Positions 19,401 to 31,400 of a DNA stretch of 36,843 nt are shown here, piece after piece. Position 1 is the first letter of the stretch, and each line of letters begins with the position of its first letter. Under the pieces are notes generated by a model that was not told where the DNA came from, searched no databases, and worked only from the letters and a program-made list of their open reading frames with translations. The DNA comes from Verrucomicrobiia bacterium. GTDB lineage: Bacteria > Omnitrophota > Omnitrophia > Omnitrophales > Aquincolibacteriaceae. The position numbers and the translations under genes are program-made. The stretch is from assembly GCA_035495615.1 (NCBI GenBank), contig DATJFP010000085.1, positions 1-36,843 of the forward strand. The letters are read 5' to 3'.

Positions 19401-22400
19401 CGTTGATCATTTCTTCCATGGCATCGCGTCCCGCGATCTGGAAAGCCGCCCAGTTGGCCGCGATCTCGCGCGCTTCTTCCGGCCCGGAAGCGCCCGCGTC
19501 CATGAGCGCCAGCAGCCCGTGGCCGATTTCGTGGGCCGCGGAGCCGAGGCCGTGGACGTCGTTGGCTTCCTCCAGCAGGTTGCGCAGGTTCAGGACGATG
19601 CGCTGACGGTCCTCGTCCCAGCGCATGGGATTGTCCGCGTCGTCGTCGATGGAAAAAACGATGCCTTCCGCCTGAAGCCTTCCGTTGATGCCGGGATGCT
19701 CGCGCATCTTTTCGTTCAGCGCCGCGATGAAGCCGCCGTACTTTTGTTTCAATTCCCAGAGGCGCGTCAGGGTTTTGCGGAACGCCTCGGGCGCGGCCAG
19801 CGCGTCCCCGAGAAAAGCGTAGCCGCGGTCGTGATTGTTGAGCCGGGTGAGCTCATCGATGTCGCCGTAATCGAAGAAGCCCGCCTCGATCCATTCCCGC
19901 AGCAAGTCCCGGAATGTCCCGATCCGGACGTCCGCCGCGCTCAGGTGATATTTGGCCAGCACCTCGGGATTGATCGGCTTGAGCTCCGCCAGCGCCGCGG
20001 CCAGCGTCCTTTCCAGAGGCTCCGGCAAGGAACGGAGCTCGGAACGTCCGGTTCCGAGAGTTTTCTCCGCAACGAGCTCATGGGAGCTCGTGCGGAGCTC
20101 GGCATGCTGCTGCGCGGGCCGTTCGAACGCGGCGGGCTGGAAATAAAAGAGCAGATGAAGCGGATGCGGCGCGACGGGCGGCTGCCCCGTCAGCTGCGCA
20201 AGCCGCGCATAGGCGGGCTGAGAACTCTTCATCATGCGCAGGTGCAGGAGCGGCAGCGAGAGTTTCTGGCCGGGCAGCGTGTGCCAGCTCCCCGCGCCTT
20301 TGGCGATGACCGCGACGCCGTCTTCCCAGGCCTCCATGAAAGCGTCGTGCAGGCCGCCTTTGGACAAATCCGCGCCGAGCATCGTGGAGCCGTCGGTGAT
20401 AACCGAAAGCCGGCCGGATTCCAGATACGGCGCGAGTAGCGGATTGCCCCTCAGGCCGGCCGCGGCTTCGTCTTCGGTGACGTCGTCGCGGATCACGCCG
20501 TTTTTCGCCACGACCGCCACTTTGAAGCCCTGGCGCAGCAGCCACTCGATCACGAGCTGGTCCATGACGAATTCGCCGTGATTGTCCAGGAAGTAGAGCA
20601 CGGTCTTTTTCTCCGCGGCTTGAAGCTGCCGGAAAAAGGATTCAAAGCCTTCTTTCCCGAGCGCCAGATTTTCCGATGTGATGCGTCCGAATACTTCCGC
20701 CATCTGGCCCGCAAGGTCCAGACCCGCGTTGATCCCCGCTTTTTTCATGGCGTCGGGATGCGACGGATCGATCAGGTTGCCGATGCCCGCATACAAAAGC
20801 GCGGTCCAAAGCTGCTCTTTCGGATCCGCGGACTGGAACACGCGCTCGCGCAGCGCCGGGTAAACGTTCAGGAAAGCTTTGTCGAGCTCCTGCTTGTAGG
20901 AAGCATAGGCGTCGGGAACGCCGGAATACCGGTGCACGATCTGCTGGGCCACGGCTTCGAATTGCAGCAAGGTCAGCTTGTCGGCCTCGGGATGATGTTC
21001 GAGGACGTCCAGCAGGGCCAGCACGGTCTCGCGCTCGGGCGCGGCCGCACCGGTTTTGTCGAGATGCTGTTTGGCCTGGAGGATCTTTCCCGGTTTGGAA
21101 TCTCCCGGCGGCGTCCCGCTGCCGTCCCAAGGCGTGTCGCCGATGCGCGCGTATCCGGGCATGTAGTCCCGGGCCGCTTCCTCCGGCGCGTTGCCCCGTT
21201 TGATTTCCTTGATCATCGCGTCCACGGTCTCGCGCGCGTCCGGGAAAGTCCTGCTGAAAAGATGCGTGACCAGATTTCTTTCCAGAGACGATTCGGCGCC
21301 GGCTTGCGGAATGCCGGGAACGAAGGTTCCGTCGAAAGAGTCGAAGCGCCCCGCAAAATGGCGGTAACCTTCGGCCTTCAAAACCTCATCGAAGGCGTCG
21401 AGGATCGGGCGATGGTCTTTTTCCGACTGCGTCTCGCCTGCCGGAAATTGAAGGACGAATTCCACGCCCGGCGTGCTGTCACGCAGCCAGCGCCGGATCA
21501 CACCGGTCCAGACTTTGCGCCATCCATCGTACCAGGCCTGATAATGAACGTCATCGCGCCGGTCCGCGTCCGGCGTTTTCAAAGTCTCCGGCACAAGGTC
21601 CGCGGGCGCATCACTGAATTTCATGTACGCGCCGAAATTTTCCAGGTAAATCGTGCCCGGCTTCACGGGCACCGTGTCGAACGTGAAAAGATTATCGATG
21701 ACGTGCCTCATGTCCTGTTCGCGGCCGAGGTATTCGCGCAGGCCGTTCATGACTCCGGACGTAAATTCATCGTTGTCCACGGTCACGATCTTGCGGCCGC
21801 TGTTCAGGATCTGCGTCAGGTACGGCATGGGATCATGGGCGAGATAAAGAATGGGCGCCGCGTTCGCGCCGGCGTCCGCGTTTTTCATGGCGGGCGTGGA
21901 GCGCTTACCCACGAGACCGCCGCCTTTAAGCTGCAGGTAGGCGTAAACGCGTCCCGATAAGCGGGAGAACGCGACGCCCTCGGCCGAACGCGCGTAGCGA
22001 ATGAGCTGGAAATATTGTTCGGGCCGTCCCGGTAAATCCTCGCCGCGGTTGCCCGCCTGATACGTGCGGCGCAGCGCGTCGTAAGCGGCCTGATACGCGC
22101 CTTCGGGATTTTCCCGGTCGTTGGCCAGGTTGAATTCATGCAGCAGGACTGAGGCGATCGTGGAGAACGGCGTCTTGCCGATCACGCCGACACGGGAAAA
22201 ATGAGAAACCAGCTCGGTATCGCGGCTTTGATAGAGCGCATGGATGCGCTCGTCAATCATCTGATAGTAACGTTCCGTTTCCATGGTACGGAGTTCAGGC
22301 CGTTCGAATTCCTGCGCGATATGGCTGTTGCGCCAGTGCGTGATAGGCCTCACTTGCGGCGGAGTTTTCTGCATCCAGCCCCGCGCTTCGAGCCACAGCC

Positions 22401-25400
22401 TCACCTTCATCCAGAACACGTCCCAAAGCGATCCGCGCATCAGCGCGTCCAGCATCGGCCCCAGGCTGACCTTTCCGTTCGTGACGAAAATATGCCGCGG
22501 CCTTTTGTAGAAAAAACGCTTGAAGGAATCCATCATCCCCGGAGAGCTCACCGTAATGCCGGTAACGTTCATGGCCTCGCTCAAGTGAGTCAAGCCGGTA
22601 TGCACGGTAAGCACGGCGTCCGCGAGTGAAAGCGCGGCCGCGAGTTTCACGTGGTCATTCGGGCCGAAGGAAACCAGCTTGGAGAGATACGGCTCCCCCA
22701 GATCAGGGGATTCCAGGATTTCGCGCCGGAGCATCGCGTAAAGTTCCTGCGCGTACCCAAACGGCGGCTCGTCGTCGCCGGCTTGCGCGGGCAAATGACC
22801 TTCGTTGATGACGATGAGTCCCGGAAAATGCCGGATCATGTCTTTGAGGATGTCGGCTAGATCGGGCAGGTTGCGCCACCTTCCGGTTGTCCCTCCCCGG
22901 ACGAACGGATTCACATACAAAATCGGGACGTCGGGAATTTCCCCGCGCCCGATGAGACCCTGGCTGACAAGGTGCTGCTTGATTTTTTCCGCCAGCAGCG
23001 CCCGCTCCCCTTTCACGTTCGCGCTCAGCCGATCTTCGGTAATGACCGGCGGCCGCGAAGGCAGTTCGCGCAGGCCGAGCGTTTTCAGAAGCCGAACGCG
23101 TTCGCCGTAGTCCGGCAATTCATGATTAAAGGCGGGCAGCTTCAGCTCCTCGCTTCCGGTCCGGAGCGCGATGCCGTACTGGTTGCTGGAAAGCACGGGA
23201 TACTGAGTCCCCCACGGGATCAGGGACGTAAAACGGTCGGAGGCATTGATGACGATGAGATCGCTCCGGCCGCGGCTCTCCCGCAGCAATTCCCGGATCC
23301 GGTTCTCGTCCGCGACTTCCGCAGGAACGCCGAGATCGAGGATTTCCAAATACCCGCGCGGGATGATGACTTTCTCGAGCGCGGGGAAAAGTTTTTTCAG
23401 CTCCAGGAAAGGCAGCGACTGGACCGTGGGATGGCTGATGGAGCCTTCATCCACGAGAAATACGGCTTCGCGGAAACGGGCCCGCGCTCCGGCGTTCAAA
23501 ACATTTCGGGCGCTGCGCTGCGGCGGATTCGCGGTAGCGCGGAGCTCAGCCCTGTCTTCTTCCGGGTCTTCGTCCACCCAGCGTTCCCGGATGATCTCTT
23601 CGAGCTTTTCGAGTTTCTGCAGCGCTTCGTAATAATGACCGGATTCGCCGATCAGGACGAGGCGGGAATTCGGATTGATCTCTGCGGGCGTCAGCGCCTT
23701 GACGCGGTTGCGCAAGGCCTCGGTCCTCACGCGCACGTCGTGAATCGTGTCGAGAATGCCTCCCACGCCGCGGGTCCAGTCCTGTTCCTCCAGGATCATG
23801 CCATGGGTGAGCAGGACCCCATGATGGAGTTCTTCGGCCTCGCGTTCCAGAGCGCGCGATTTGTCCGTCGGTTCCGCGGGCGGCGTCCGCAGCGTGAATC
23901 CCAGCTGCAGGTGCTTATGCCCGTTTTCCAGATGATAAGAAACCGGATACAAGGCCGCGTTGATCAAAGCGGGCAGGCTCTTTCCTCTCATCGCCTCGAC
24001 GAAATCCGAGAGAAGCGTGTCGATGTCCCACATGAGCATCAAATCGGGCGAGGCCTGCCGCAGCAGATCCGCGCTTTGAGCGACGCGCTCCCACACGATG
24101 GCCAGCTGGTTGGAAGCGGTCATCCAGTTTCCGGCGTCGATTCTGTTCCGCGCGTTGTTCAAGGCCGCGAGCGCCATCTCCAGGTCTTCTTCCAGGCCGG
24201 GCCATTGCCTCGAAAAGGGGCTGCCCCGCAATTTCTCCACGATCGGCCGGAGTTTTGCTTCCAACATCGCGATGTCCTGCTTCACGTCCCGCATTTCGTC
24301 CCCGGCCTCGGCGCGGAGTTCCGATTTGCTTTTCAGCAGCTCCGTGAGAAAAATAAAAAATTCCCCGCGGCCTGACGCGGCAATCACCTGGTCGCGCAGC
24401 TTGCCGACCAGCATCGGACCTTTCGGGATTTTGGGATTGTCGAGGATGAGCCGAAGCGCGGCTTCAAGCGGCGGCGTGACATTGTCCAGGCGGCTGACCT
24501 GCTTGATGAGCGCGTCGAAGGTTTCTTTGGCGTAGCTTTCGGCGAGCGTGTTGATAAGACCGGCCGCGAACATGGCCCGCTCTCCCGGCCGGAGAAGCTC
24601 ATGCGCCGCCTCATCCAGCACGAACGGCCTTTTTTTACCGGACCGGGCCATGGCCAGCAATTTTTCTCGGGCGTAATCCGCGGCCGCCGCCAGGTCAAAC
24701 GTGGCCATCGTGATGTAATCGTGCGCGGCTTTGCCGGGCCGCTGCACCTCTTCCTCGGCAAAGTCATGGAGCGCCTTGTCGCGTGCTTCAGTCAATTTCT
24801 GCACGGCGATGGGCGTCAAAAGTTCCACCCAGCCCGGATGCGGCAGATGCAATTCCCTCATCTCGATGTCGGCCATGCCCGTGCGCGACAGCCGCATCAC
24901 CGGATGCCCCACGGCTTCCATCATGGCTTTCACCTGATGGTACTTGCCTTCTTTCAAATACAGGCTCAGCGTCGTGGTGCCGTCCGTGGGATTGACCTGG
25001 ATATTTTCGACGCGCGCGGGTTTGGTGTGGTACTTGATCCGTGCTTCGTGGTGGTCTTTCGTGTCGATCTCGACGCCGGTCCTGAGCCTGTCGGCTTCTT
25101 CCGGCGTCAGCCGGCCCTTCACCGTCACGTAATAACGCTTTTCGACGTGGCCTGTCGGCATCACGATGCTCAGCATGGAAGGATCGTCGGTGAGGATCAT
25201 CAAGCCGTCCACGTCATAGTCCAGCCTTCCGAGCGCGATGTAGTCCGCGGGATTGCGCCCGCTCTTTTCCGCGAAGATATCGTAGATCGTCTTGCGGTCC
25301 CCATCTTCATCGAAACGTGTCGACAAGACGAACCGCGGCTTGAACAATGCGAAGTAGTGATAGGCCGGCGCCTGGGCCGCCGCGTTTTCCGTGCTGCGCA

Positions 25401-28400
25401 ATTCGGCTTTGGGCGCTTCCCGCGTCACGAAAGAAAGGGAAACTCCATTGCCGCCTCCCGGCAGCATCGCCATGTTGAGCTTCGACAATCTCGAGGCCAG
25501 CGCGGCGCGCATGGCCGCCAGGTCATCCTGCCGCGTGTCGGAGGTGGCGGACCAATCCGGAAGCCCGGTTTCCACGGCGCGGTCCGTGAGACGGGCATCA
25601 CCATTTGCCGCATTAAAAACATGAATCTCGGGATGGCCTGTTTTTTCTTCCCGATGGAAGAACACATAAAGCGGCAGGTCGAGATCAAGCCGGTTCCCGC
25701 GCCGGGTCGCATCTTTCAAAAGCCCAAGCAGGAGCGTCATCAACTGGCCTTCGTCCGTCAAAGCAACAACCTGCTCCGGGCCGGCCATGGCCTGCAATTT
25801 TTTCGCGAAGGCCGGCACCAGGATCCGGCGGAACAAATCGCCCGCGAGATAAGGCGACGGAAGGTCCTCGAGATTCCGGCGCTGAGTTTCGTCCACCGCG
25901 GCTGAGGCGTCGTCCGCCAGCGCGTCGTATTTGTAGCTTGCAAGCCCGCGCAGCCGGAACAGGACATCGCCGCGGCCGGATTCCGCCACGTCTTTTTCGA
26001 TGCCGCCGGGCTCGCGGAGGAAATTGACGTCGAGCTCGCGGACCGCGTTTTGAGGAAGCCTGAGATGAGCGAGGAGCCGCGTCTCGAACGCGTCCCGCGC
26101 CGCGGCGGCTTTGCCGGCATGCCGGACTTCCCGCACGATTTGTTCCAGAACCAGGCTCGGGGATTTACGCGCGAGAAAAAGGTAATTGCCCGCTTTTTCC
26201 GTGTGGAGATCAGGATGATGTTTCAACGCGGCCTCCAGGCGATCTTTGTCGAAAGCGCGCGTGTCCAAAAGAATCAGGCCGTGATGGGAAAGCGCTTTTT
26301 CCATTTGGGCGAGCATGCCCAGGTAGCTCACTTCCTCCCCTTTGTGAAGGAGCTGCGGGACCGGCGGATAATCGGGCGACATCACGTAGCTCAGGAAAAG
26401 CCGCGTGCTTCCTTCTTTCAGCGGCATGTACCCATGCCAGGGCATGATGTAAAGGTAAGGCGCGTGCCTGACGCGCTTGGAAAGCGACGGGCTGATGCCG
26501 ACGGCCTGGCGTGAGCCGCGCTGGCGAAGCCATTCCACAAATGCCGCGTACGGCGCCTGTCCCAAATCCACGACCGGCTGATCCACCATCCAGGCGAGAA
26601 TGGCTTCGGTCGTGAGATCCTCCGCCTCTGCCAAATGCTTTGAGGCCGCGTAATCTTTTAGGATGCCCGCGAAGGTCGCAAAGCCCGGCGGCACCTGCGA
26701 CGGATCCGTGAGCCACGGGAATTCGGGCAAGCCTGGACTTTGATCGGTCCGGAGTTCTGTGCGCATGCTCGAAGCGCGGAGCTCGGGCCGGGCTCCTGTG
26801 ACCCCGGCACTGAGAATACCCTCCGCGCTCGAAGCGCGGAGCTCAGGCTTCAGCTTCTCAAGGACTTCGGCCAGGATTCCGTATACGGTTCCACGGCCGG
26901 AAGTCGCCAGGACCCGCTGCTGAATGTCTCCGAGAATTTGCCTGGCGTTGCTCTTGGAATTCAACCCGATGAGCAGCAGGACCGATTTCAATTTGTCCGG
27001 GACAGGACTGGTGTTGAGGGCGCTCACGACCGCATGGAGGACCTCGTGCGGATGGTCCGCCGAGATGGCGTTCAAGAGGCTGAACACGAACGATTGCCGC
27101 AAGCCGCTGCTGCGGTCCAGATCCCAGATCAATTCTCTAATGACGTAAGGACGTTTTTTCTCGGAAGCCGCCATGGCCAGCAGCTTTTCCCGGGAAAAAT
27201 CGGCGATGCTTCGCAGGTCGAATTCCGAAACGCTGATGTAATGATGGGCGGCCTTCCCGGGTTTTTCATCTTCGAGCTGCGCAAGCGCGTGCAGGGCGTT
27301 CTGCCGGGCGGCCATAAGCTTCCCCAAAGACGCCGGCGTAAGCGGCATGACCCGGCCCGGCGATAGATCTTCGTCCTCGAGCTCGATGCCGCCGATTCCG
27401 AGGCGGGTCAGATAGATGACCTTGTGCCCCACGGCCTCCAGCATCAGCTTCACCTGGTGGTACTTGCCTTCGCTGATGTACAGGTGCAGCACGCTGGTCT
27501 TCGGGCCGGGGGAGACATTTTCGACGCGTGCCGGCCGGGTGTGATAAGTCAGGGGCTTGTTAAACTGGTCCTTGGTCTCGATGTCCACGCCCTCTTCAAG
27601 CCTGTGGACTTGTTCGGGAGTGATGGTGCCTTCCACGGTAACGTAGTAGTGCTTTTCCACGTGGCCCACCGGCATCACAATACTGACCATGGAAGGGTCG
27701 TTGGTCAGGACCACGAGGCCGTCCACGTCCGCGTCCAGTCTTCCCAGCGTAATATAATCCAACGGGTTCAGGTGCGTGGCCTGCGCGAACAGGTCGTAAA
27801 TGGTTCGCCGCCGAAGCCTGCTGTTGTCCGAGCGGGTTGAGATCGCGCCCTGGGGCTTGTACATCGCAAAATACTGAAAAGGCGCGGCGCCCGTTTGTCC
27901 CCGAGGACCCGGTGCCTGCGGTACCCGCGCCGGAACGGCGGCTTTTTTCGGCGTGGACGCAACCAGTTCGCCCGGCTGCGACTGGACGGCCTCGATCTGG
28001 CCGCGCTCGAGAGCATGGAGCGCTTCTTCTTCGGACTTACCGGCGACGACCACCATCACGCGCGCGGCGCCCGCATCGAGAAGCACGCGGCGCGCTTCGT
28101 CCGCCGTGAAGCCTGTCGTCCAGTTGTCGTCAAAAAGAACGACCGTCTTCCCGCGGATCGCCTCAATTTCTTCAGGCGGCACTTCGAAGTTTCCTGCGGC
28201 ATTCAGGGCGCGCTTCACCGCCGAAGGCGTCCGCGTTTCACCGTCGAACTGCGACTTTTGCTTTTCGCGGGCCTCGATTTTTCTGAGGATCTTCCGGTTG
28301 ATGGCGGGAACCCACTTGTCGCCGAGGGTTTTCCGGAGCGTCTCGATCAGCCATCCCACGTATGCGTTTTGTTCTTCGTACGGGGCGGGCACGACCACGT

Positions 28401-31400
28401 CCGCGTCATGCCAGGGCACCTCCTCCGCGGGAGCGCGCAGAAGAGGAATGAGTTTCGAAATCGGCCCCGGATTCTTGTTCACCGTCAATTGTTTCATGAG
28501 GCTGCTGAAGGGATCGCCGGCATGCCGCGGATCGCTGCTCGGATAGTACGGCGCCAGGGCCCAGTTGGACGCTTTCCACGCGGCGTCATACTCCTCCGCG
28601 GGCATGAAGACGCGAAGCCCCTGCCCGAGAAGCGACGTGCGGTAATTGCGGTCTTCCGCGTCTTTCAAAGTGTGATAGGTTTCCAGAACGGGAAGCAGCC
28701 CGGGAGCGCCGTCAAAGCGCCACGCGGGCTCTCCGCCCTGATCACGGCTGAAAGATTTCAGCATGGCCGAGCGGAGCAGATCTTCGCCGGTACGCTCGAA
28801 GGCATGGATCACCAGATCGCGGATTGTTTCAAAGCGCGTATCCTGTTTGAATTTGCCGTACGGCAGGACTTCCATGAGAAAAGACAGCTGGGCCTTGGGA
28901 GCCAGGTCGCTTTTCCTCGGATGGCGCCGCAGAAAAACTTCATGCAGGATTTCACCGTAAACTTCCGCGTGTTCAGGCTGCTCGAAACGGGCGAGAAAGC
29001 CGTCAAAGGCCGCCAGCAGCGCGGGCATGTTTTCCGCGGAAACCGCCGCCCGTTCCGTCGAACGCAGTTCCGCTTTTTTTCCGGTCGGTCCGACCGGAGT
29101 TTCCAAGCCCGTCTTTTTCCGCGCGATGAAATAATTCAGACGCGGCCCGAATGGCGCTTCGGAAACTTTGAACTGGCCTCTGTCGAAGGAGCGGAAGCCG
29201 AGCGGCGCGAGCAGGTCCTGCATGTAAGCGGCCAGAAGCTGGAAGAAGTTCGGCTCGATGGCCTCCGTGCGCCAGGCGCGGTTCTGCCGGTAAAGCTCCG
29301 CGGCCAGGGCGCGGTACCGGCTTTCCTTGCGGAAGCGCGCGGCATCGGCCGCGCTCAAAGCGCCCCATTGGAAGGCGATCGGCGTTCCCGCATCGTCCAG
29401 AAAGCGCGGGACGAAAATTTTGCCGCGGATTCCCAGCCGCCGGCGTTCGCGTTCCACGGCATTCAACAGCGCGGGACTCGCATAGCTCGGGAAGTCGCCC
29501 ATGGCGATGAGCGGCTGGCCCGGCTTGAGCAGCCGCGCGGTTTCGGCCAGCACGGCATCAAGATTGTCCAGGATGTCGAAAAATTCCAGGCCCGTGACTG
29601 CGCCGAACGAGCTGTCCGCGAAAGGCGTTTTCTCGGCACGGGAAGAAACCTGGGCCTTGCCGGTCCGGAAATTCCCATTGTCGAGCGTCACCCACCCCCG
29701 GCTCAAGTCCGCCGGACTCAGCTGCTTCAAGGTCTCATGCGCGCCGGCCCCTAATTCCAGGATGGACGTCCCCTCTTCGAGGCCGGCCCGCGCAAAGACC
29801 TGGTAAACCGCGCTCTGGTAACCCCGGCGCTCCTGCATGCGCTTGCGGTGAAGCCACTCCGAATCCTGGCTCCAGTCTTTGGCTTTGTAACTCACGCGCA
29901 GCTCCGCGCGCTGCAAAAATTTCTGCCGGTCCGCAAGCCAAGCCGAGGACACGGGCGTGTTCAGCCCGGCCTGCCGTAAGGCCTCGCGGAAACGCCGCAG
30001 TTCGCCCGCATAAAAGGCGCGGTCGCCCAGGCCCGCGGGATGCGCGAATTCCGGTTTCTCCAGATGGGAGGCCGCGGTCATGGCCGCGAGGTAAGAAGCG
30101 CTGCTGATCTCGCCGCTGATCCGGGGCTGGATCGCGGCGTAGCCCATGCCGCCGCCGCGGAAGACGCGTGCCATGCCGTCCTGGTGAAAACCGCCGGTCA
30201 CGAGGATCGCGACCTTCTGGTTGCGGATTTTCATTTCGCGCCGGATCTTTTTGTAGAAATAGGCCTCGCGGATTTCCGCGAGATGATAAAACGCGCCGGC
30301 CTGCCGGAATGCCGCGGCCAAAGGCGCGGGCGCGCTTTTGATTTTCTCTTTCGCCTTTTTCCATTCCTCGCGCGTCAGTTCCAGGCTCACGAGCTTTTTG
30401 CGCAGCGCGAGATCCCGGTAGGCGTCCAGGAGCGCGAGATCTTCCTTACCGGCGCGCGCCTTGAACAGCGCGTCGAAAAGCGAGTCGATTTCCGCGAACA
30501 GCGGCCCCGCGCTCATCTCGTTTTCCAGCGATTGCGACGCGGCCCGGTACATGATCTGAGGGTAAGTCTTGAAGCGGAAGCCCTGGGGATGCGCCTTCAC
30601 CAGGAACTGCTCGTAAAATTCGCGCGGCTGTTTCAGGTCTTTGCTGCCGAGCGCTGCGAGAATGTCCGCCGGCAGTTTCTTCGCCGCGAGCCAGGCGCCG
30701 AGTTTTTCTTTTTCCCGCTCCAGCGCTTCGGGATTCTTCCGCTGCTCGAGCTCCTGAAGCATGACGAGCCGCGTCAGCTGCGGCCAGTCGAATTGCGAAA
30801 AGGGATTGGCGAGGTCGAGGTTGAGGATTTTCCGCGCTTCATCGCGGAGGAGGCGGGCCGTGGCCGCCAGGTCGCGCTGCTGCTCCTGGTGCTTCTGCCA
30901 CGCGGTGACGAGCGCTCGGAAATCCGGAGAAAAAATCTTGGACGCGCGCAGGTCCAGCTCGCGTTCCCGCGCGTCGAGAACGGCTTTGCTCCGGTCCAGG
31001 CTGGCCACGACTTTTTTAAAGAGTTTAAATGCAGGGCGATAAAAAACGGGCTGTTCGACGCCAAGGGCCGTGAGTTTGGATTTGGGAAGCGCCAGATCCA
31101 CGCCGGTCAGTTCGCCGGTTTCGGCCAGCATGCGAACCATTTTTTCGTTGGGCTCCTCGCTCGGGAAAAAGCGCAGGTATTCGGGATGCAGGCTCTCGCT
31201 CGCGCCTTCGGCGAACAGCAGCTTGACATGATAGGTCTTTTCCAGGTAACGGATGATCTCTTCGATTTTGAGCGCGGCTTCGGGGCTGCCGTGCGCGGTC
31301 TGGAGATGGAAAATGAACGGCATTTTTTCGCCGCTCGGGAAAAACGAGTCGCCGTAACGGCCGAGCTCGGAAGGAAGCGAGAGTTCGAAGGCAGGAATGT

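Noticed and set aside
19981-20040. A further GAGCTC box 54 bases from locus C as another repeat unit
   Set aside because: The spacing is 54 rather than 60 and the interval has no hairpin II; the gene reads ELK, not ELR. It could be a decayed unit, but this cannot be supported.
27895-29754. Long plus-strand open frame (619 codons) opposite the giant gene
   Set aside because: It is a GC-rich shadow of the giant gene, rich in R, F, G and H with no family motifs or ribosome site. The same applies to the 633-codon plus frame at 15697-17598 and the other long plus frames.
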